A DNA stretch of 64,000 nt from Vibrio coralliilyticus ATCC BAA-450 (GTDB taxonomy: Bacteria > Pseudomonadota > Gammaproteobacteria > Enterobacterales > Vibrionaceae), in the NCBI RefSeq assembly GCF_000176135.1, contig NZ_ACZN01000013.1, positions 388,133-452,132 of the forward strand, in the 5' to 3' direction. Below, piece by piece: positions 10,402 to 19,491 of the stretch. The translations under genes were made by a program, and so were the position numbers. The notes beneath the pieces are model-generated. The model was not told the origin of the DNA. It saw only the letters and a list, made by a program, of their open reading frames with translations, and did no database searches. Every line of letters begins with the position of its first letter. Positions within the stretch are counted from its first letter, which is position 1.

Positions 10402-10434
10402 AAAGAAAAGGCCAGCAAAGCTGGCCTTTTCTTT
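10402..10434 (-). terminator. Intrinsic terminator after mshA
   Basis: A perfect 15-bp stem (AAAGAAAAGGCCAGC, 10402-10416, against 10420-10434) with an AAA loop on the plus strand, beginning six bases past the mshA stop. Read on the minus strand, the stem ends in a T-rich run (CTTTTCTTTG). It should strongly reduce transcription into mshCDOPQ, favouring a large excess of major pilin mRNA. Confidence 0.9.
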
Positions 10435-10439
10435 AATAA

Positions 10440-10901
10440 TTAGTTACAGCCACCTGTAGCTACAGTTGTAGAAGCTGCACTCGCAGTAGAAGTCCCACTA
10501 GCCTGTGTGTAAGTAACAGCACACGTTGTATCAGTAGAGCCACTAAAGCTGTATGTAATACTTGTGTTTGCCACACTTGCTATTACATCCCAATCTGAAT
10601 CTAGACCAACAACTGCTGCCCCTATACCGCCAGTTGTCGCAAGCGGGTAACCATATCTTGTCAAAACCCCCTCAACTGAGGTCCCAGCAGCTGCACTAGC
10701 AGTCTCTTGACCATCAATAACAGCTTTGCCATATACGATACCAGCAGCACCATCAATAGCACCTTTCAATCCTTGTAGAGATGCTTCACGCGCATCTCCT
10801 TGCAGGTTAAGAAAACGAGGTGCTGCAGTTACTGCCAGAATACCTAGAATAACAATCACCACCACTAATTCGATTAGGGTGAAACCGCCTTGTTTTTTCA
10901 T
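10440..10901 (-). CDS. mshA: MSHA major pilin MshA
   Basis: The 153-residue major subunit of the mannose-sensitive haemagglutinin type IVa pilus, used for surface attachment and near-surface motility in Vibrio. The short leader MKKQGG is cut before F7; mature Glu5 (E11) is present in [18 protein letters not shown]. The disulfide-bounded D-region runs from Cys127 to Cys152 and is unusually rich in Ser, Thr and Ala (residues 132-149), a composition favoured by PglL-type O-glycosylation. The gene follows mshB by 31 bases and is followed at once by a strong terminator. Confidence 0.95.
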   Translation of the reverse strand: MKKQGGFTLIELVVVIVILGILAVTAAPRFLNLQGDAREASLQGLKGAIDGAAGIVYGKAVIDGQETASAAAGTSVEGVLTRYGYPLATTGGIGAAVVGLDSDWDVIASVANTSITYSFSGSTDTTCAVTYTQASGTSTASAASTTVATGGCN

Positions 10902-10932
10902 AGTCTCTATCTCTCTATGTTAATCCGCAGTA

Positions 10933-11508
10933 CTACTGCAATGTCACGGTCACGCGACCGGTTTTAATCTCATATACAAACTGATGATTCGTACCACCTT
11001 CTTTCTGAATGTAAGTACAAGTGTCATTAGAATCATCAGCCTGAGCTGAATACTTTATATTTGTGTTGGCGTTGGCATTCGATACAGTGTCTACACTTGG
11101 TGGGTTTTGTAATAGGTTTCCCATCAAGTCGATACAAATCTGATCCGTCAAACTTGCCGGAAAACTCGTGTTATCTGTATTTAACCCAAACGGGTAGCCA
11201 TCTCTAAAACCAGTGTCAGCATTACTACTGTTTTTAGAGCGAGTTAACCAAAAATCAACACCATCATAATTAACAGTGTTATAGGTTTCTGCGTTCACGG
11301 TCACTGAAGGACGAGCTTCAGCCTCCCACTGAGCACGTGCTGATAGCACTCCAGTCGCGAAACCACCAGCCACGCCTTCAACGCTGGCTTTCTTCGCTTC
11401 GTCAGTCACATCTAAAAAGCGTGGCAAAGCCGCAACGGCCAGTAAACCGACGACGACAATGACAACAACAAGCTCAACTAACGAAAAACCGAATTGCTTA
11501 TTATGCAT
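10933..11508 (-). CDS. mshB: MSHA pilin-like protein MshB
   Basis: A 191-residue prepilin with processing site MHNKQFG|FSLVELVVVIVVV and Glu at mature position 5. The N-terminal 60 residues closely resemble MshA (ALPRFLDVTDEAKKASVEGV against [19 protein letters not shown]), so the two genes probably arose by duplication. The C-terminal part has two Cys (ICIDLMG and TCTYIQK). It heads the structural operon: a perfect TATAAT lies 30 bases upstream of its ATG. Confidence 0.92.
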   Translation of the reverse strand: MHNKQFGFSLVELVVVIVVVGLLAVAALPRFLDVTDEAKKASVEGVAGGFATGVLSARAQWEAEARPSVTVNAETYNTVNYDGVDFWLTRSKNSSNADTGFRDGYPFGLNTDNTSFPASLTDQICIDLMGNLLQNPPSVDTVSNANANTNIKYSAQADDSNDTCTYIQKEGGTNHQFVYEIKTGRVTVTLQ

Positions 11509-11537
11509 AATTATAAACTCGCTATTTAGTACAACGT

Positions 11538-11543
11538 ATTATA
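11538..11543 (-). promoter_or_regulatory. Candidate -10 element for the mshBA structural operon
   Basis: The minus strand carries a perfect TATAAT at 11543-11538 in the 77-base gap between mshF and mshB. No good -35 hexamer lies 16-18 bases upstream; a TTGACA at 11575-11580 is 31 bases away, too far to pair with it. A strong -10 with a poor -35 suggests an activated promoter. This is a sequence inference only. Confidence 0.5.
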
Positions 11544-11585
11544 CGAGATATCCACGATATAGCCATCACAAATATGTCAACAAAA

Positions 11586-12047
11586 TCACCTTGCCGAAAA
11601 ACCGACACTCACTGTAAATTTATTATCTACTAGTTGTATATGAATCGATTTTTCCTGATTGTAAATATAGTCACATCGATAACTATTTAATTCAGAGCGA
11701 TTAACTACCTTGAGTGGAATTGAATCCATAATCCGCTGCTCTGGATATAATGTCGAAAGCCATGACTTACACTGATTACTATTTCCTAATTTCTCTGGTA
11801 AAACCCAGCCAGTCTTTGAAAACGTTAGGTTTTCTTCTCCAATAGTCAATATTTTTTGCTGGCCTTTAAGCATCCACTGCTGTTTATAAAAACTTGCTCT
11901 TTCTATAATCCTCTTACTGGCAAGTAAAAAGGCCGCATCATCGACATCCTTTTCTAATTTCTCCAGCACCAAAACAAAGCTCATCATCAAAATAATAATA
12001 GCCAACAGCCAGAGTACCAATCTTGAACGCTCTATATTGTTCGCCAT
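11586..12047 (-). CDS. mshF: MSHA biogenesis protein MshF
   Basis: A 153-residue membrane-anchored protein. One N-terminal helix (LVLWLLAIIILMMSFVLVL, about residues 10-28) is followed by a polar helical segment (KLEKDVDDAAFLLASKRIIE) and a small domain with two Cys (NQCKSW and YRCDYI). There is no prepilin cleavage site, so it is probably an assembly factor. The identification rests mainly on its place between mshG and mshB and on its size; its biochemical role is unknown. It starts one base after the mshG stop. Confidence 0.85.
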   Translation of the reverse strand: MANNIERSRLVLWLLAIIILMMSFVLVLEKLEKDVDDAAFLLASKRIIERASFYKQQWMLKGQQKILTIGEENLTFSKTGWVLPEKLGNSNQCKSWLSTLYPEQRIMDSIPLKVVNRSELNSYRCDYIYNQEKSIHIQLVDNKFTVSVGFSAR

Positions 12048-12048
12048 A

Positions 12049-13269
12049 TTAACCTTGAATAGCGTCTAACATACCCCACATTGGTAGGAAAATACCTAGT
12101 GCCAGTATTAATACCATGCCTGCAACCACTACTAATAATATAGGCTCTATTCGTGCTGTCAGCGTCTTCAAATCGTAATCAACTTCACGATCATAAAAAT
12201 CAGCCGCTTCAAGTAATAACTCATCAATTCGTCCGGTTTCCTCACCCACGGACAGCATTTGCAGCACTAAGGGGGTAAACACTTGGCTATTACTCGCCGT
12301 CGTTGAAATGGTTCCCCCTGCTTCAATTGAAGATTTCATTTCCAACAAACGATTCTCGAGGTACTTATTTTCTAGAGCTTCCGCAGAGAGAGCTAATGAC
12401 TGATTCAAAGGCACACCAGCCTTAAGCATTAGCGCAAAAGTGCGAGAAAAACGGGAAAGCTGCGCTCGATTAACAAGATCACCAATAATTGGCATGCGTA
12501 AACGAAACTTATCCCACTTTTCTTGGCCTTTTTCCGTTCTCACCCAAGCTTTGAACGCAAAGATCAAGCCCACGATACACGCCAACATAAATGCCCAATA
12601 GTTGACAAAAAACTCCGATGTCGTAATGAGAATGCGCGTTGGTAATGGTAAATCGACTCCAAAACGAGCAAACATACTCGCAAACTGCGGAATCACTTTC
12701 ACGTTCAGGACAAACAAAGCCACAACGATAAAACTAATAACAAAGGTGGGGTATCGCATTGCTGTCTTGATACGCTTGCGAGTTTCCACTTCCTGCTCAT
12801 AATAATTGGCCAGTTGCATCAGAGCCTGATCCAATCGACCAGTGTTTTCCCCAACATTGATCATTGAAACAAACAGCGGGCTAAAGACCTTGGAATGCAT
12901 CTGCATTGACGCCGATAAACTGCGTCCGTTAGTCAATTCCTGGGTGACCTCTTCCAAGGCTTGTTTCAGCTGTTTGTTGGCGCTGTTTTGGGTCAACCCT
13001 TTCATGGAGCGAAGCAAAGGGACACCCGCTTTGGTCAGGCTATACAACTGACGACAAAAGATCACCAGCACTTCCAGCGGAATTGAAGGTGTAAGCAATG
13101 ATCTGATATCCAACTCAAAGGCGCGCCCACCACCGCCTAAATTGATAGAGGTAGGAATGATACCTTTATTGATCAGAGACTCAGCAGCAGCTTCTTCATT
13201 AGGCGCATCAACCTGCCCAGTAGCGGCAGTACCGTCTAAATTTCGTCCCTGATAACTAAATACTGGCAT
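12049..13269 (-). CDS. mshG: MSHA platform protein MshG (PilC/GspF family)
   Basis: A 406-residue polytopic inner-membrane protein of the type II secretion F family. It opens MPVFSYQGRNLDGTAATGQV, typical of PilC/GspF, followed by two T2SF domains (about residues 70-193 and 270-395). Each carries the conserved GVPLLRSMKGL or GVPLNQSLALS and VGENTGRLDQAL or VGEETGRIDELL motifs. Transmembrane helices lie near 170-192, 220-240 and 375-400. It is the membrane rotor or platform on which the ATPase MshE acts. It lies eight bases after mshE. Confidence 0.95.
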   Translation of the reverse strand: MPVFSYQGRNLDGTAATGQVDAPNEEAAAESLINKGIIPTSINLGGGGRAFELDIRSLLTPSIPLEVLVIFCRQLYSLTKAGVPLLRSMKGLTQNSANKQLKQALEEVTQELTNGRSLSASMQMHSKVFSPLFVSMINVGENTGRLDQALMQLANYYEQEVETRKRIKTAMRYPTFVISFIVVALFVLNVKVIPQFASMFARFGVDLPLPTRILITTSEFFVNYWAFMLACIVGLIFAFKAWVRTEKGQEKWDKFRLRMPIIGDLVNRAQLSRFSRTFALMLKAGVPLNQSLALSAEALENKYLENRLLEMKSSIEAGGTISTTASNSQVFTPLVLQMLSVGEETGRIDELLLEAADFYDREVDYDLKTLTARIEPILLVVVAGMVLILALGIFLPMWGMLDAIQG

Positions 13270-13277
13270 GATTCATC

Positions 13278-15002
13278 CTATAAGTAGATGGCTTCAACCG
13301 AGCCGGACGCATCGCCTTCACCAAGGTTCATGACTTCATCTAAACTCACCACACCTTGTAAAGCCAATTCCATGGCAGAAGCAAGCAAAGGCTTATAGCT
13401 CTCAGACTGACGGGCGACCATTGAAAAGCCTACCGCATCGTTGGCGCGCAGCTTATCCATCATGTCCTGCTCCAATTCGAGCATTTCAAACACGCCTATC
13501 CGCCCTTGATATCCCGTTAGGTTGCAGTTCTGACATCCACGACCTTTGACAAAATCCGCCTGTCCCTGGTTAGGAAAACGTTGAGCCAACCACTGCCTGC
13601 GTGAATCGTCCACCTCATCTTTGGTCTTACAATCTGGACATACTTTACGTACCAAACGCTGAGCAACAACAGCTCGTACTGCACTAGCCACTAGGTAACC
13701 TGGTGCGCCCATATCCATCATCCTCAGAGCGCTATCCACCGCATCATTAGTGTGCAATGTGCTCAAAACTAAGTGACCCGTGAGTGCAGCACGCAGACCA
13801 ATTTCTACCGTTTCTTGGTCACGCATCTCACCAACCAGAATAATATCTGGGTCTTGACGCAAAAAGGTTCTGAGAATGGTTGAGAAATCGAGGTCAATTT
13901 TCGAATTCACTTGGACTTGGTTAACACGGGGTAAACGGTATTCCACCGGATCTTCTGCAGTGATGATTTTCTTACCGGGTTCATTAAGTTCACTCAATGC
14001 GCCATAAAGCGTGGTGGTTTTCCCCGAACCTGTAGGACCGGTGACTAGTATCATGCCGTGAGGGCGGCGAAGTTGACGCCTAAGGCGAAGCAATAGGTGC
14101 TCAGGAATCCCGGAATGTTCCAATTTTCGTACACCCGTTGACTGATTCAATAGACGCATAACGACGGATTCGCCATGCTGGACTGGCATCGTCGACATAC
14201 GAATGTCGACTGATTGACCCTTAGCGCGAATGTTAAAACGACCGTCCTGTGGCAAACGTTTTTCCGAAATATCCAGATTCGCCATTAACTTTAAGCGCAG
14301 CACCAAGGCAGGAGCGACATTGACTTCATTTAATAGGGTTTCATGCAGGACACCATCGATACGTTGACGTAAGCGCAATACATTGGCATCAGGCTCAATA
14401 TGGATATCTGAAGCACCAACTTGAATAGCATCTTCAAACAATGAGTTAATTAGCTTAACAACGGTAACTTCATCGCTGTCTTCATCTTCAATATTAAAAT
14501 CAAATGCTTCAGTAACCTGATGCTCTGCCTGCAACTGCTCTGCAAATGAGGCGATTTCCTTGGTACGTCGATAATAGCGATCAAAGCCATCAACCAGCTG
14601 TTTCTCAGGCGCAATGACAAATTCAATACCGTATTGAGGCAATTGTCCAAGCAGTGCTTCCTGAGCAAACAAGTCTGCAGGGTCGCTCATTGCCACCCTC
14701 AATGTGTCACCTTGACGACCGATCACTAAGGTTCTCAGACGACGAGCATGAACTTCAGGCAAGAGCTGCACAGCGTCAACGTCAACGTTCGCTCGGCTAA
14801 GATCAATCAATGGAACATCAAGCTGCTGAGATAGGAAGGTCAGCATCTGGTGTTCGGTTAAAAAACCTAACTCAATCAGAGTTGCACCCAGTTTTCGACC
14901 CGTGCTTTTTTGCGCGGCTAGTGCCTCTTCGACCTGAGAGTCGGTAATAATGCCTTCTTCGACGAGCAAGTCACCGAGACGCTTTCTCAGTTTAATTTGC
15001 AT
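13278..15002 (-). CDS. mshE: MSHA extension ATPase MshE, c-di-GMP-binding
   Basis: A 574-residue GspE/PilB-family ATPase that powers pilus extension. The MshEN domain carries two tandem 24-residue c-di-GMP motifs, RLGDLLVEEGIITDSQ... (residues 8-31) and KLGATLIELGFLTEHQ... (37-60), both with the Leu/Ile/Val pattern and terminal Gln of the published motif. Walker A is TGPTGSGKTT (322-329), Walker B is IILVGE near 388-392, and a tetracysteine zinc site uses Cys455, 458, 490 and 493. So pilus extension is expected to respond directly to c-di-GMP. The start overlaps mshN by 11 bases. Confidence 0.96.
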   Translation of the reverse strand: MQIKLRKRLGDLLVEEGIITDSQVEEALAAQKSTGRKLGATLIELGFLTEHQMLTFLSQQLDVPLIDLSRANVDVDAVQLLPEVHARRLRTLVIGRQGDTLRVAMSDPADLFAQEALLGQLPQYGIEFVIAPEKQLVDGFDRYYRRTKEIASFAEQLQAEHQVTEAFDFNIEDEDSDEVTVVKLINSLFEDAIQVGASDIHIEPDANVLRLRQRIDGVLHETLLNEVNVAPALVLRLKLMANLDISEKRLPQDGRFNIRAKGQSVDIRMSTMPVQHGESVVMRLLNQSTGVRKLEHSGIPEHLLLRLRRQLRRPHGMILVTGPTGSGKTTTLYGALSELNEPGKKIITAEDPVEYRLPRVNQVQVNSKIDLDFSTILRTFLRQDPDIILVGEMRDQETVEIGLRAALTGHLVLSTLHTNDAVDSALRMMDMGAPGYLVASAVRAVVAQRLVRKVCPDCKTKDEVDDSRRQWLAQRFPNQGQADFVKGRGCQNCNLTGYQGRIGVFEMLELEQDMMDKLRANDAVGFSMVARQSESYKPLLASAMELALQGVVSLDEVMNLGEGDASGSVEAIYL

Positions 15003-16026
15003 CTGGTTGCTCCTCTAATCGACTAATTAGCGATAGACGATCGCGAATAAATTGTTGCGATTGGCTGGATAAACCCAATTTTGTGAGTGCCTGCTGATAG
15101 GCTTTTTCGGCTTCAGGTAAATTTAAAGCACGCTCTTGCTGGATACCTAATCCAAGCCACCAACGGCCACTGTCTGGCTCCATCGAAACTAAATTCTGGT
15201 AACTACTGAGCGCAATTTCGTCTTGCTTGGATTTCTGTGCTAACGCGGCTCTCAACGACAAATACTCAACTGGTACTTGCTGTGGAAGATGAACTAAAGC
15301 CGTTAGTGCCGCTTCATTTTGCTTTTCTTTCATCAGCAATTTCGCTAGAGACATTCGTAGCGCAGTATTATCTTTGTCGAGTTGAATACCTTTACGCAGA
15401 ATATCCACCGCCTTTCTTGCTTCACCTTTACCGTAATATAACGCCGATAGTTTCTGGCGAATCTTAACGCTATTGGGCGCGTAGCGAAGCGCTTCCTGAT
15501 AATGGCCAAGTGCTTCTTTCAGGTTGTTGTCATCAAGCGCTTTCTTGGCTCTTGTTTCCGCTTTTTCTGCCAGTTGAGCTGGTGACAGTTCAATTTGCTG
15601 AATAACAACTTCACCTTGTGCAACTTGAGTGGGTTTCTGTGAAACACTGGCAACGGCTATTGGCAAAGGCTGAGGTAGATGAGCCTGAGCTTCTTCCTCG
15701 ATGACAGGCGCAGGTTTGGTAGGCTTATTCACGGTACGAGATTGAGGGTTATAAATAACGCCACTGCTCTCAGAAGGTTTAGACGTCGGAGAGGCTATTT
15801 GGATTGTGGGCTCAGCGACAGTGACAGAGACTGGTTGTTGCGGCAATTCTGGGGACTGCGTAGAAAGAGCCCACCCACCAACAGCAAGACTTAACCCAAA
15901 GCTGCCGATCACCCAGGGCAACACTTTGAGCTGTTTAACAGGTTTGACTTGCGCTTTGACAACCTGCTCTGGCTTATGCGAATGGTTACTAGCCAGCTCA
16001 GACAGCGCATTGTTAATCGCACTCAT
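14992..16026 (-). CDS. mshN: MSHA biogenesis protein MshN (TPR protein)
   Basis: About 344 residues. The ATG at 16026 overlaps the mshM stop in an ATGA arrangement, which is why I prefer it to the frame start six codons upstream. It has a short cytoplasmic N-terminus (MSAINNALSELASNHSHKPE), one transmembrane helix (VLPWVIGSFGLSLAVGGWAL), a Pro/Ser-rich periplasmic linker and at least four tetratricopeptide repeats (for example ALGHYQEALRYAPNSVKIRQ and AEKAYQQALTKLGL). A scaffold role connecting the ATPase MshM or the secretin with the platform is inferred from this layout. Confidence 0.9.
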   Translation of the reverse strand: MSAINNALSELASNHSHKPEQVVKAQVKPVKQLKVLPWVIGSFGLSLAVGGWALSTQSPELPQQPVSVTVAEPTIQIASPTSKPSESSGVIYNPQSRTVNKPTKPAPVIEEEAQAHLPQPLPIAVASVSQKPTQVAQGEVVIQQIELSPAQLAEKAETRAKKALDDNNLKEALGHYQEALRYAPNSVKIRQKLSALYYGKGEARKAVDILRKGIQLDKDNTALRMSLAKLLMKEKQNEAALTALVHLPQQVPVEYLSLRAALAQKSKQDEIALSSYQNLVSMEPDSGRWWLGLGIQQERALNLPEAEKAYQQALTKLGLSSQSQQFIRDRLSLISRLEEQPDAN

Positions 16027-16868
16027 GATAAACTCCAGCCCCAAATTAACGGGCTTTTAAATTTCGGTTTACAGCTGTCATACGTATCGTGAATGGCGCT
16101 AAACAGCTGTTCATTATTGACGCTCAAGCTACGTTGGCTACACGCTAATACTAGGCACTTGTGACAGATTTGATTCACCAGTCTTGGAATCCCGTGGCTG
16201 GCTTTCCAAATCGCTTTTTTCTGGCTGACAGTAAAGATTCCATCCTCCCCACCCGACTTCTCTAATCGGTTGTCAATGTAGGCGACCACCTCAGCAATTG
16301 TTAGCGTTCTTAGTCGTGCACTGAAAGTTATCCGTTGACGGAACTGGCGAAGATGATGTTGCTCTAATCTCTCATCCAGTTCCGGTTGGCCAAACAAAAC
16401 GATCTGTATTAGCTTGTTGTATTCGGTTTCTAGGTTGCCAAACAAACGCAGTACTTCTAGAGCTTCATCACTCAGCGCCTGAGCTTCATCGACAAACAGC
16501 ACAACAGGCAATCCACCCCGAGCTAATTCAATAAGTTTAGCTTGAATCTCTTCAACTAAGTTGGTCGAGTCTACTGAATCAACGGCCAACTCAGTCGCGA
16601 TGGCTCGTCTTAACTCATCACCATTAAGGGCAGGATTTGGCAGATAAACCAGCTGCACATCTTGCTCAAGTTGATTGACTAGAATGCGACATACCATGGT
16701 CTTTCCTGTGCCGACTTCACCCGTCACCTTTATCAGCCCTTCCCCCATTTCAATTGCCGACTGAACGGTTTGAATGGCCTCATAGTGAGGCTCCAACCCC
16801 AAAAAAAGCTCCGTATTTGGGGTCAGATGAAAAGGAAATTGAGTTAAACCAAAATGCTCCAAATACAT
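16023..16868 (-). CDS. mshM: MSHA AAA+ ATPase MshM (ExeA-like)
   Basis: A 281-residue AAA+ ATPase of the ExeA/GspA type. It begins MYLEHFGLTQFPFHLTPNTE, the hallmark start of this family. Walker A is GEVGTGKT (residues 50-57), Walker B is VVLFVDEAQ (122-130), and a sensor/arginine region (FRQRITFSARLRTL) follows. ExeA homologues help secretin assembly through peptidoglycan; here the partner would be the secretin MshL, encoded just upstream with a three-base gap. It lacks the periplasmic peptidoglycan-binding half found in ExeA. Confidence 0.93.
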   Translation of the reverse strand: MYLEHFGLTQFPFHLTPNTELFLGLEPHYEAIQTVQSAIEMGEGLIKVTGEVGTGKTMVCRILVNQLEQDVQLVYLPNPALNGDELRRAIATELAVDSVDSTNLVEEIQAKLIELARGGLPVVLFVDEAQALSDEALEVLRLFGNLETEYNKLIQIVLFGQPELDERLEQHHLRQFRQRITFSARLRTLTIAEVVAYIDNRLEKSGGEDGIFTVSQKKAIWKASHGIPRLVNQICHKCLVLACSQRSLSVNNEQLFSAIHDTYDSCKPKFKSPLIWGWSLS

Positions 16869-16871
16869 GTG

Positions 16872-18509
16872 CTACTGCTCATCAGGAAACCATTCTTGAA
16901 GTAAATCTCGTGAACGTTCAATCTCTTTCTGCCAAGTATTTACACCCACAACTGTCGGCTTCAATAGAATGACTAATTCTGTTTTTTCAGTATATTGCGT
17001 AGTGTTGCGGAACAGATGCCCCAGAGCGGGGACATCACCTAAAAACGGGACTTTGGATGTTCTATCCAATGTGTTGGATTTCATTAAGCCACCAATAACC
17101 ACCACATCGCCATCTTGTGCACGAATAACAGAGTCCGATTCACGAATGGAGCTGGTCGCTAGTGGCAAAGAGACTGTAGACGTGCCATTAGTGATCTCTT
17201 TATTTTCTTCCGTTACGTCAATCACCGCTGGGTGGACATGTAATAGAACACTGCCGTCATTATCAATTTGCGGGGTGACATCAAGGGATATGCCCGAGAA
17301 GAATGGCGTCAACTCAATATCGGTACTCGTGGTAGATGTCGTGCTGCTTGTGTCAACATTAGTCGAGAAGTCTGTCACAAAGTAGCTGTCAGTCCCAACT
17401 TTGATTACGGCTTTCTGATTGTTTGACGCCGTGACACGAGGACTAGAAAGTACGTTCAAATCACCCTGAGTGGCCATAAAACTGATCACTGCATCAAAAC
17501 TGCCACTGGAAATCACTAAGTTTGTCTGTCCGCCCAGTAGGGTGCCAATCGTATCCAAACCTGGCAATGTTGCCGGCGTACCGGTTGTCGTCGGAGTTCC
17601 CTGACCTATGGTGTAATTTGTCCCGTTCGACGTGAAGGCTTTTGACCAATCGATACCTTGCTGATAGCCGTCACTCAAAGTGACTTCGAGAATCTTAGCT
17701 TCCAAAATCACTTGGCGATGCAGTCGTTGCTGAGAGACACCAATAAAGCTTCGCACTTCGCGAATTTCATCGGGGAATGCGCGAACAGTAATCACACCAG
17801 CCTGTGGTGTAATAACAACACTCTGCCCTTGACCTGAACCAATTAACTGACTCACGGCTTGTTCCAGCTGTGGCCAAAAGTCACTTTCACTGGTCGTTTC
17901 AATTTCAGTGCCGCCCTTAGCTGAACTGGTGTTCGAACTGCCTGTACCGGAGGTATCTGAATCTGAGCTAGAAGATGACGAACTCGATGAGCTACTGTTG
18001 GTGATGGTCCCAGTAGTAATCGAGGTTAATGAGCGACCACTACGCTTGAACTGTAAGTAATCGACCGGAATGGTTACTGTCCTTAGCCCAGCAGGATAAA
18101 CCTGAATCACTTTACCAGTTTTTTCAATTTGGTAGCCGTATAGATCGCGTACTACGGACAAGACTTCATCTAGAGTCACGTCCGTTAAATTAACGGTAAT
18201 ATTGCCGGATACCTCTGGATGCAGTGCAACACTAAATTCAGTTCCTCTCACCAAACTGGCAAAAAAGGCTTTGGCTTCGACATCATTCGCTTGAATTCGA
18301 AAACGCTTTACTGTTTCGAGAGCTGCTAGCCCACTATCCAGCTCTGGCATTAAATCAGCCTCTACAGAAGGCGGAAGCTCATCCAGACTGCGACTGCCTG
18401 ACTGATTTATCGCTTCATTCAGCGCATCTTTAACTTCAACAGGCTCCCGATGGCCCATTGAACAACCCACTAATGATGCAACAGTCATTGCTACAACGAG
18501 TTTACGCAT
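16872..18509 (-). CDS. mshL: MSHA outer-membrane secretin MshL
   Basis: A 545-residue secretin lipoprotein. The signal peptide ends in a lipobox (ASLVGC, Cys16). An STN/secretin short domain follows (FRIQANDVEAKAFFASLV), then a Ser/Thr/Gly-rich linker of about 25 residues. The secretin core includes SVLLHVHPAVIDVTEENKEI and the signature VVIGGLMKSNTLDRTSKVPF, with TELVILLKPTVV at the end. It forms the outer-membrane ring through which the MSHA pilus leaves. A gap of 15 bases separates it from mshK. Confidence 0.95.
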   Translation of the reverse strand: MRKLVVAMTVASLVGCSMGHREPVEVKDALNEAINQSGSRSLDELPPSVEADLMPELDSGLAALETVKRFRIQANDVEAKAFFASLVRGTEFSVALHPEVSGNITVNLTDVTLDEVLSVVRDLYGYQIEKTGKVIQVYPAGLRTVTIPVDYLQFKRSGRSLTSITTGTITNSSSSSSSSSSSDSDTSGTGSSNTSSAKGGTEIETTSESDFWPQLEQAVSQLIGSGQGQSVVITPQAGVITVRAFPDEIREVRSFIGVSQQRLHRQVILEAKILEVTLSDGYQQGIDWSKAFTSNGTNYTIGQGTPTTTGTPATLPGLDTIGTLLGGQTNLVISSGSFDAVISFMATQGDLNVLSSPRVTASNNQKAVIKVGTDSYFVTDFSTNVDTSSTTSTTSTDIELTPFFSGISLDVTPQIDNDGSVLLHVHPAVIDVTEENKEITNGTSTVSLPLATSSIRESDSVIRAQDGDVVVIGGLMKSNTLDRTSKVPFLGDVPALGHLFRNTTQYTEKTELVILLKPTVVGVNTWQKEIERSRDLLQEWFPDEQ

Positions 18510-18524
18510 ACGATTCCAATAACC

Positions 18525-18848
18525 TTATTGTTTTATATCCAGAGTAAAAAGCTCTAATTCCCACTGCTTGCCTGCTCGAGAGAGCCTGACCAGCTCCGGT
18601 TCAATGCTTGTCACTTTATATCCATTCACCGTTTCTCCGACCAAAGCTACCTGATTGTTTAACACCGCGCGACAATGCCCAGCATCTCGGCAAACAATAC
18701 TTTGCAGCATAGGCACTGGCTGCTGAACAATCTTGGTTGCTGGCTTGGCCTCCCGAGGCTTCTGCCAACCAAGCGGAGCTGTTGGGTCCTGAGATGCACT
18801 GACCACCGATGAAAAAAACGCAACAGTCACAAGTAATAATCTAACCAC
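18525..18848 (-). CDS. mshK: MSHA biogenesis protein MshK (PilP-like)
   Basis: A 107-residue periplasmic protein. The signal peptide (MVRLLLVTVAFFSSVVSAS) precedes DPTAPLGWQKP and a small domain with LQSIVCRDAGHCRAVLNNQVALVGETV, the HQ-like pattern of PilP/GspC proteins: two Cys plus a ligand-like loop repeated in many secretin partners. By analogy with PilP it should connect the inner-membrane MshI/MshJ complex to the secretin MshL. It overlaps mshJ by eight bases. Confidence 0.88.
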   Translation of the reverse strand: MVRLLLVTVAFFSSVVSASQDPTAPLGWQKPREAKPATKIVQQPVPMLQSIVCRDAGHCRAVLNNQVALVGETVNGYKVTSIEPELVRLSRAGKQWELELFTLDIKQ

Positions 18849-19491
18849 CGATGAACTCCTGTCTCGTGCCTAACGTGTACACTTCCAGCACCAGTCGTGC
18901 GGTAGGGTATACTTCGACGGTATAACTGAAACTTCTCCAGTAATAATTGACAGGCAGAGACTCTAGTGTGTTGAGATAAGTCAGAATAGAGAAATAGCTC
19001 CCAGTTAACTCTAGCCTTACCGGATGCAAGTAATAGCCTGTTCGTGTCTGGTTGTCTGCTCCCCCTGTAATGGGTTCCGCTGTCATAGACTCTAATGAAA
19101 CTAGCTTAAGGCCTTTAGTGCCTGCTAGTACATCTTCCAGTAACCGCGCCATTTGGCTAGGGGAAATCAGGTTTTCAATAATCTGTGCTAACTGCTCTGA
19201 CAGTTGCTGACTTTCAGTCAATAACTTCTTAAATTCGAGGTCAATATTTTGGTTGGGGTCTTTATTTAGCTTTGCTGTGGCAAGTAAAATATCGCCTTCT
19301 AAGCGTTGAACCGTCTGCTTAGTCGAACTCAGTTGCCCAGACAGCGCATGATTTGCTTTCACCGTCGGTTCAATCAACCAAATTAGAAGCATAACGCTGA
19401 GGACCACCAAGCCACAAAGCGTAAGCAGCCATTTCTCTCGCAAGCTCAGAGTTTGAAACTTATCGTTTAGTTGAAGCCATAGCTGTTGCAT
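18841..19491 (-). CDS. mshJ: MSHA biogenesis protein MshJ (PilO-like)
   Basis: A 216-residue bitopic inner-membrane protein with a short cytoplasmic N-terminus, one transmembrane helix (WLLTLCGLVVLSVMLLIWLI), a long coiled coil (about residues 48-100) and a ferredoxin-like periplasmic domain (VRLELTGSYFSILTYLNTLE). The layout matches PilO/GspM. With MshI and MshK it forms the alignment complex. It shares its first base with the last base of the mshI stop codon. Confidence 0.9.
   Translation of the reverse strand: MQQLWLQLNDKFQTLSLREKWLLTLCGLVVLSVMLLIWLIEPTVKANHALSGQLSSTKQTVQRLEGDILLATAKLNKDPNQNIDLEFKKLLTESQQLSEQLAQIIENLISPSQMARLLEDVLAGTKGLKLVSLESMTAEPITGGADNQTRTGYYLHPVRLELTGSYFSILTYLNTLESLPVNYYWRSFSYTVEVYPTARLVLEVYTLGTRQEFIGG

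Noticed and set aside
17934..18000. Ser-rich codon run in mshL as a phase-variable repeat
   Set aside because: The Ser codons are mixed, so it is not a clean slippage tract, and the run codes for a linker in the secretin.
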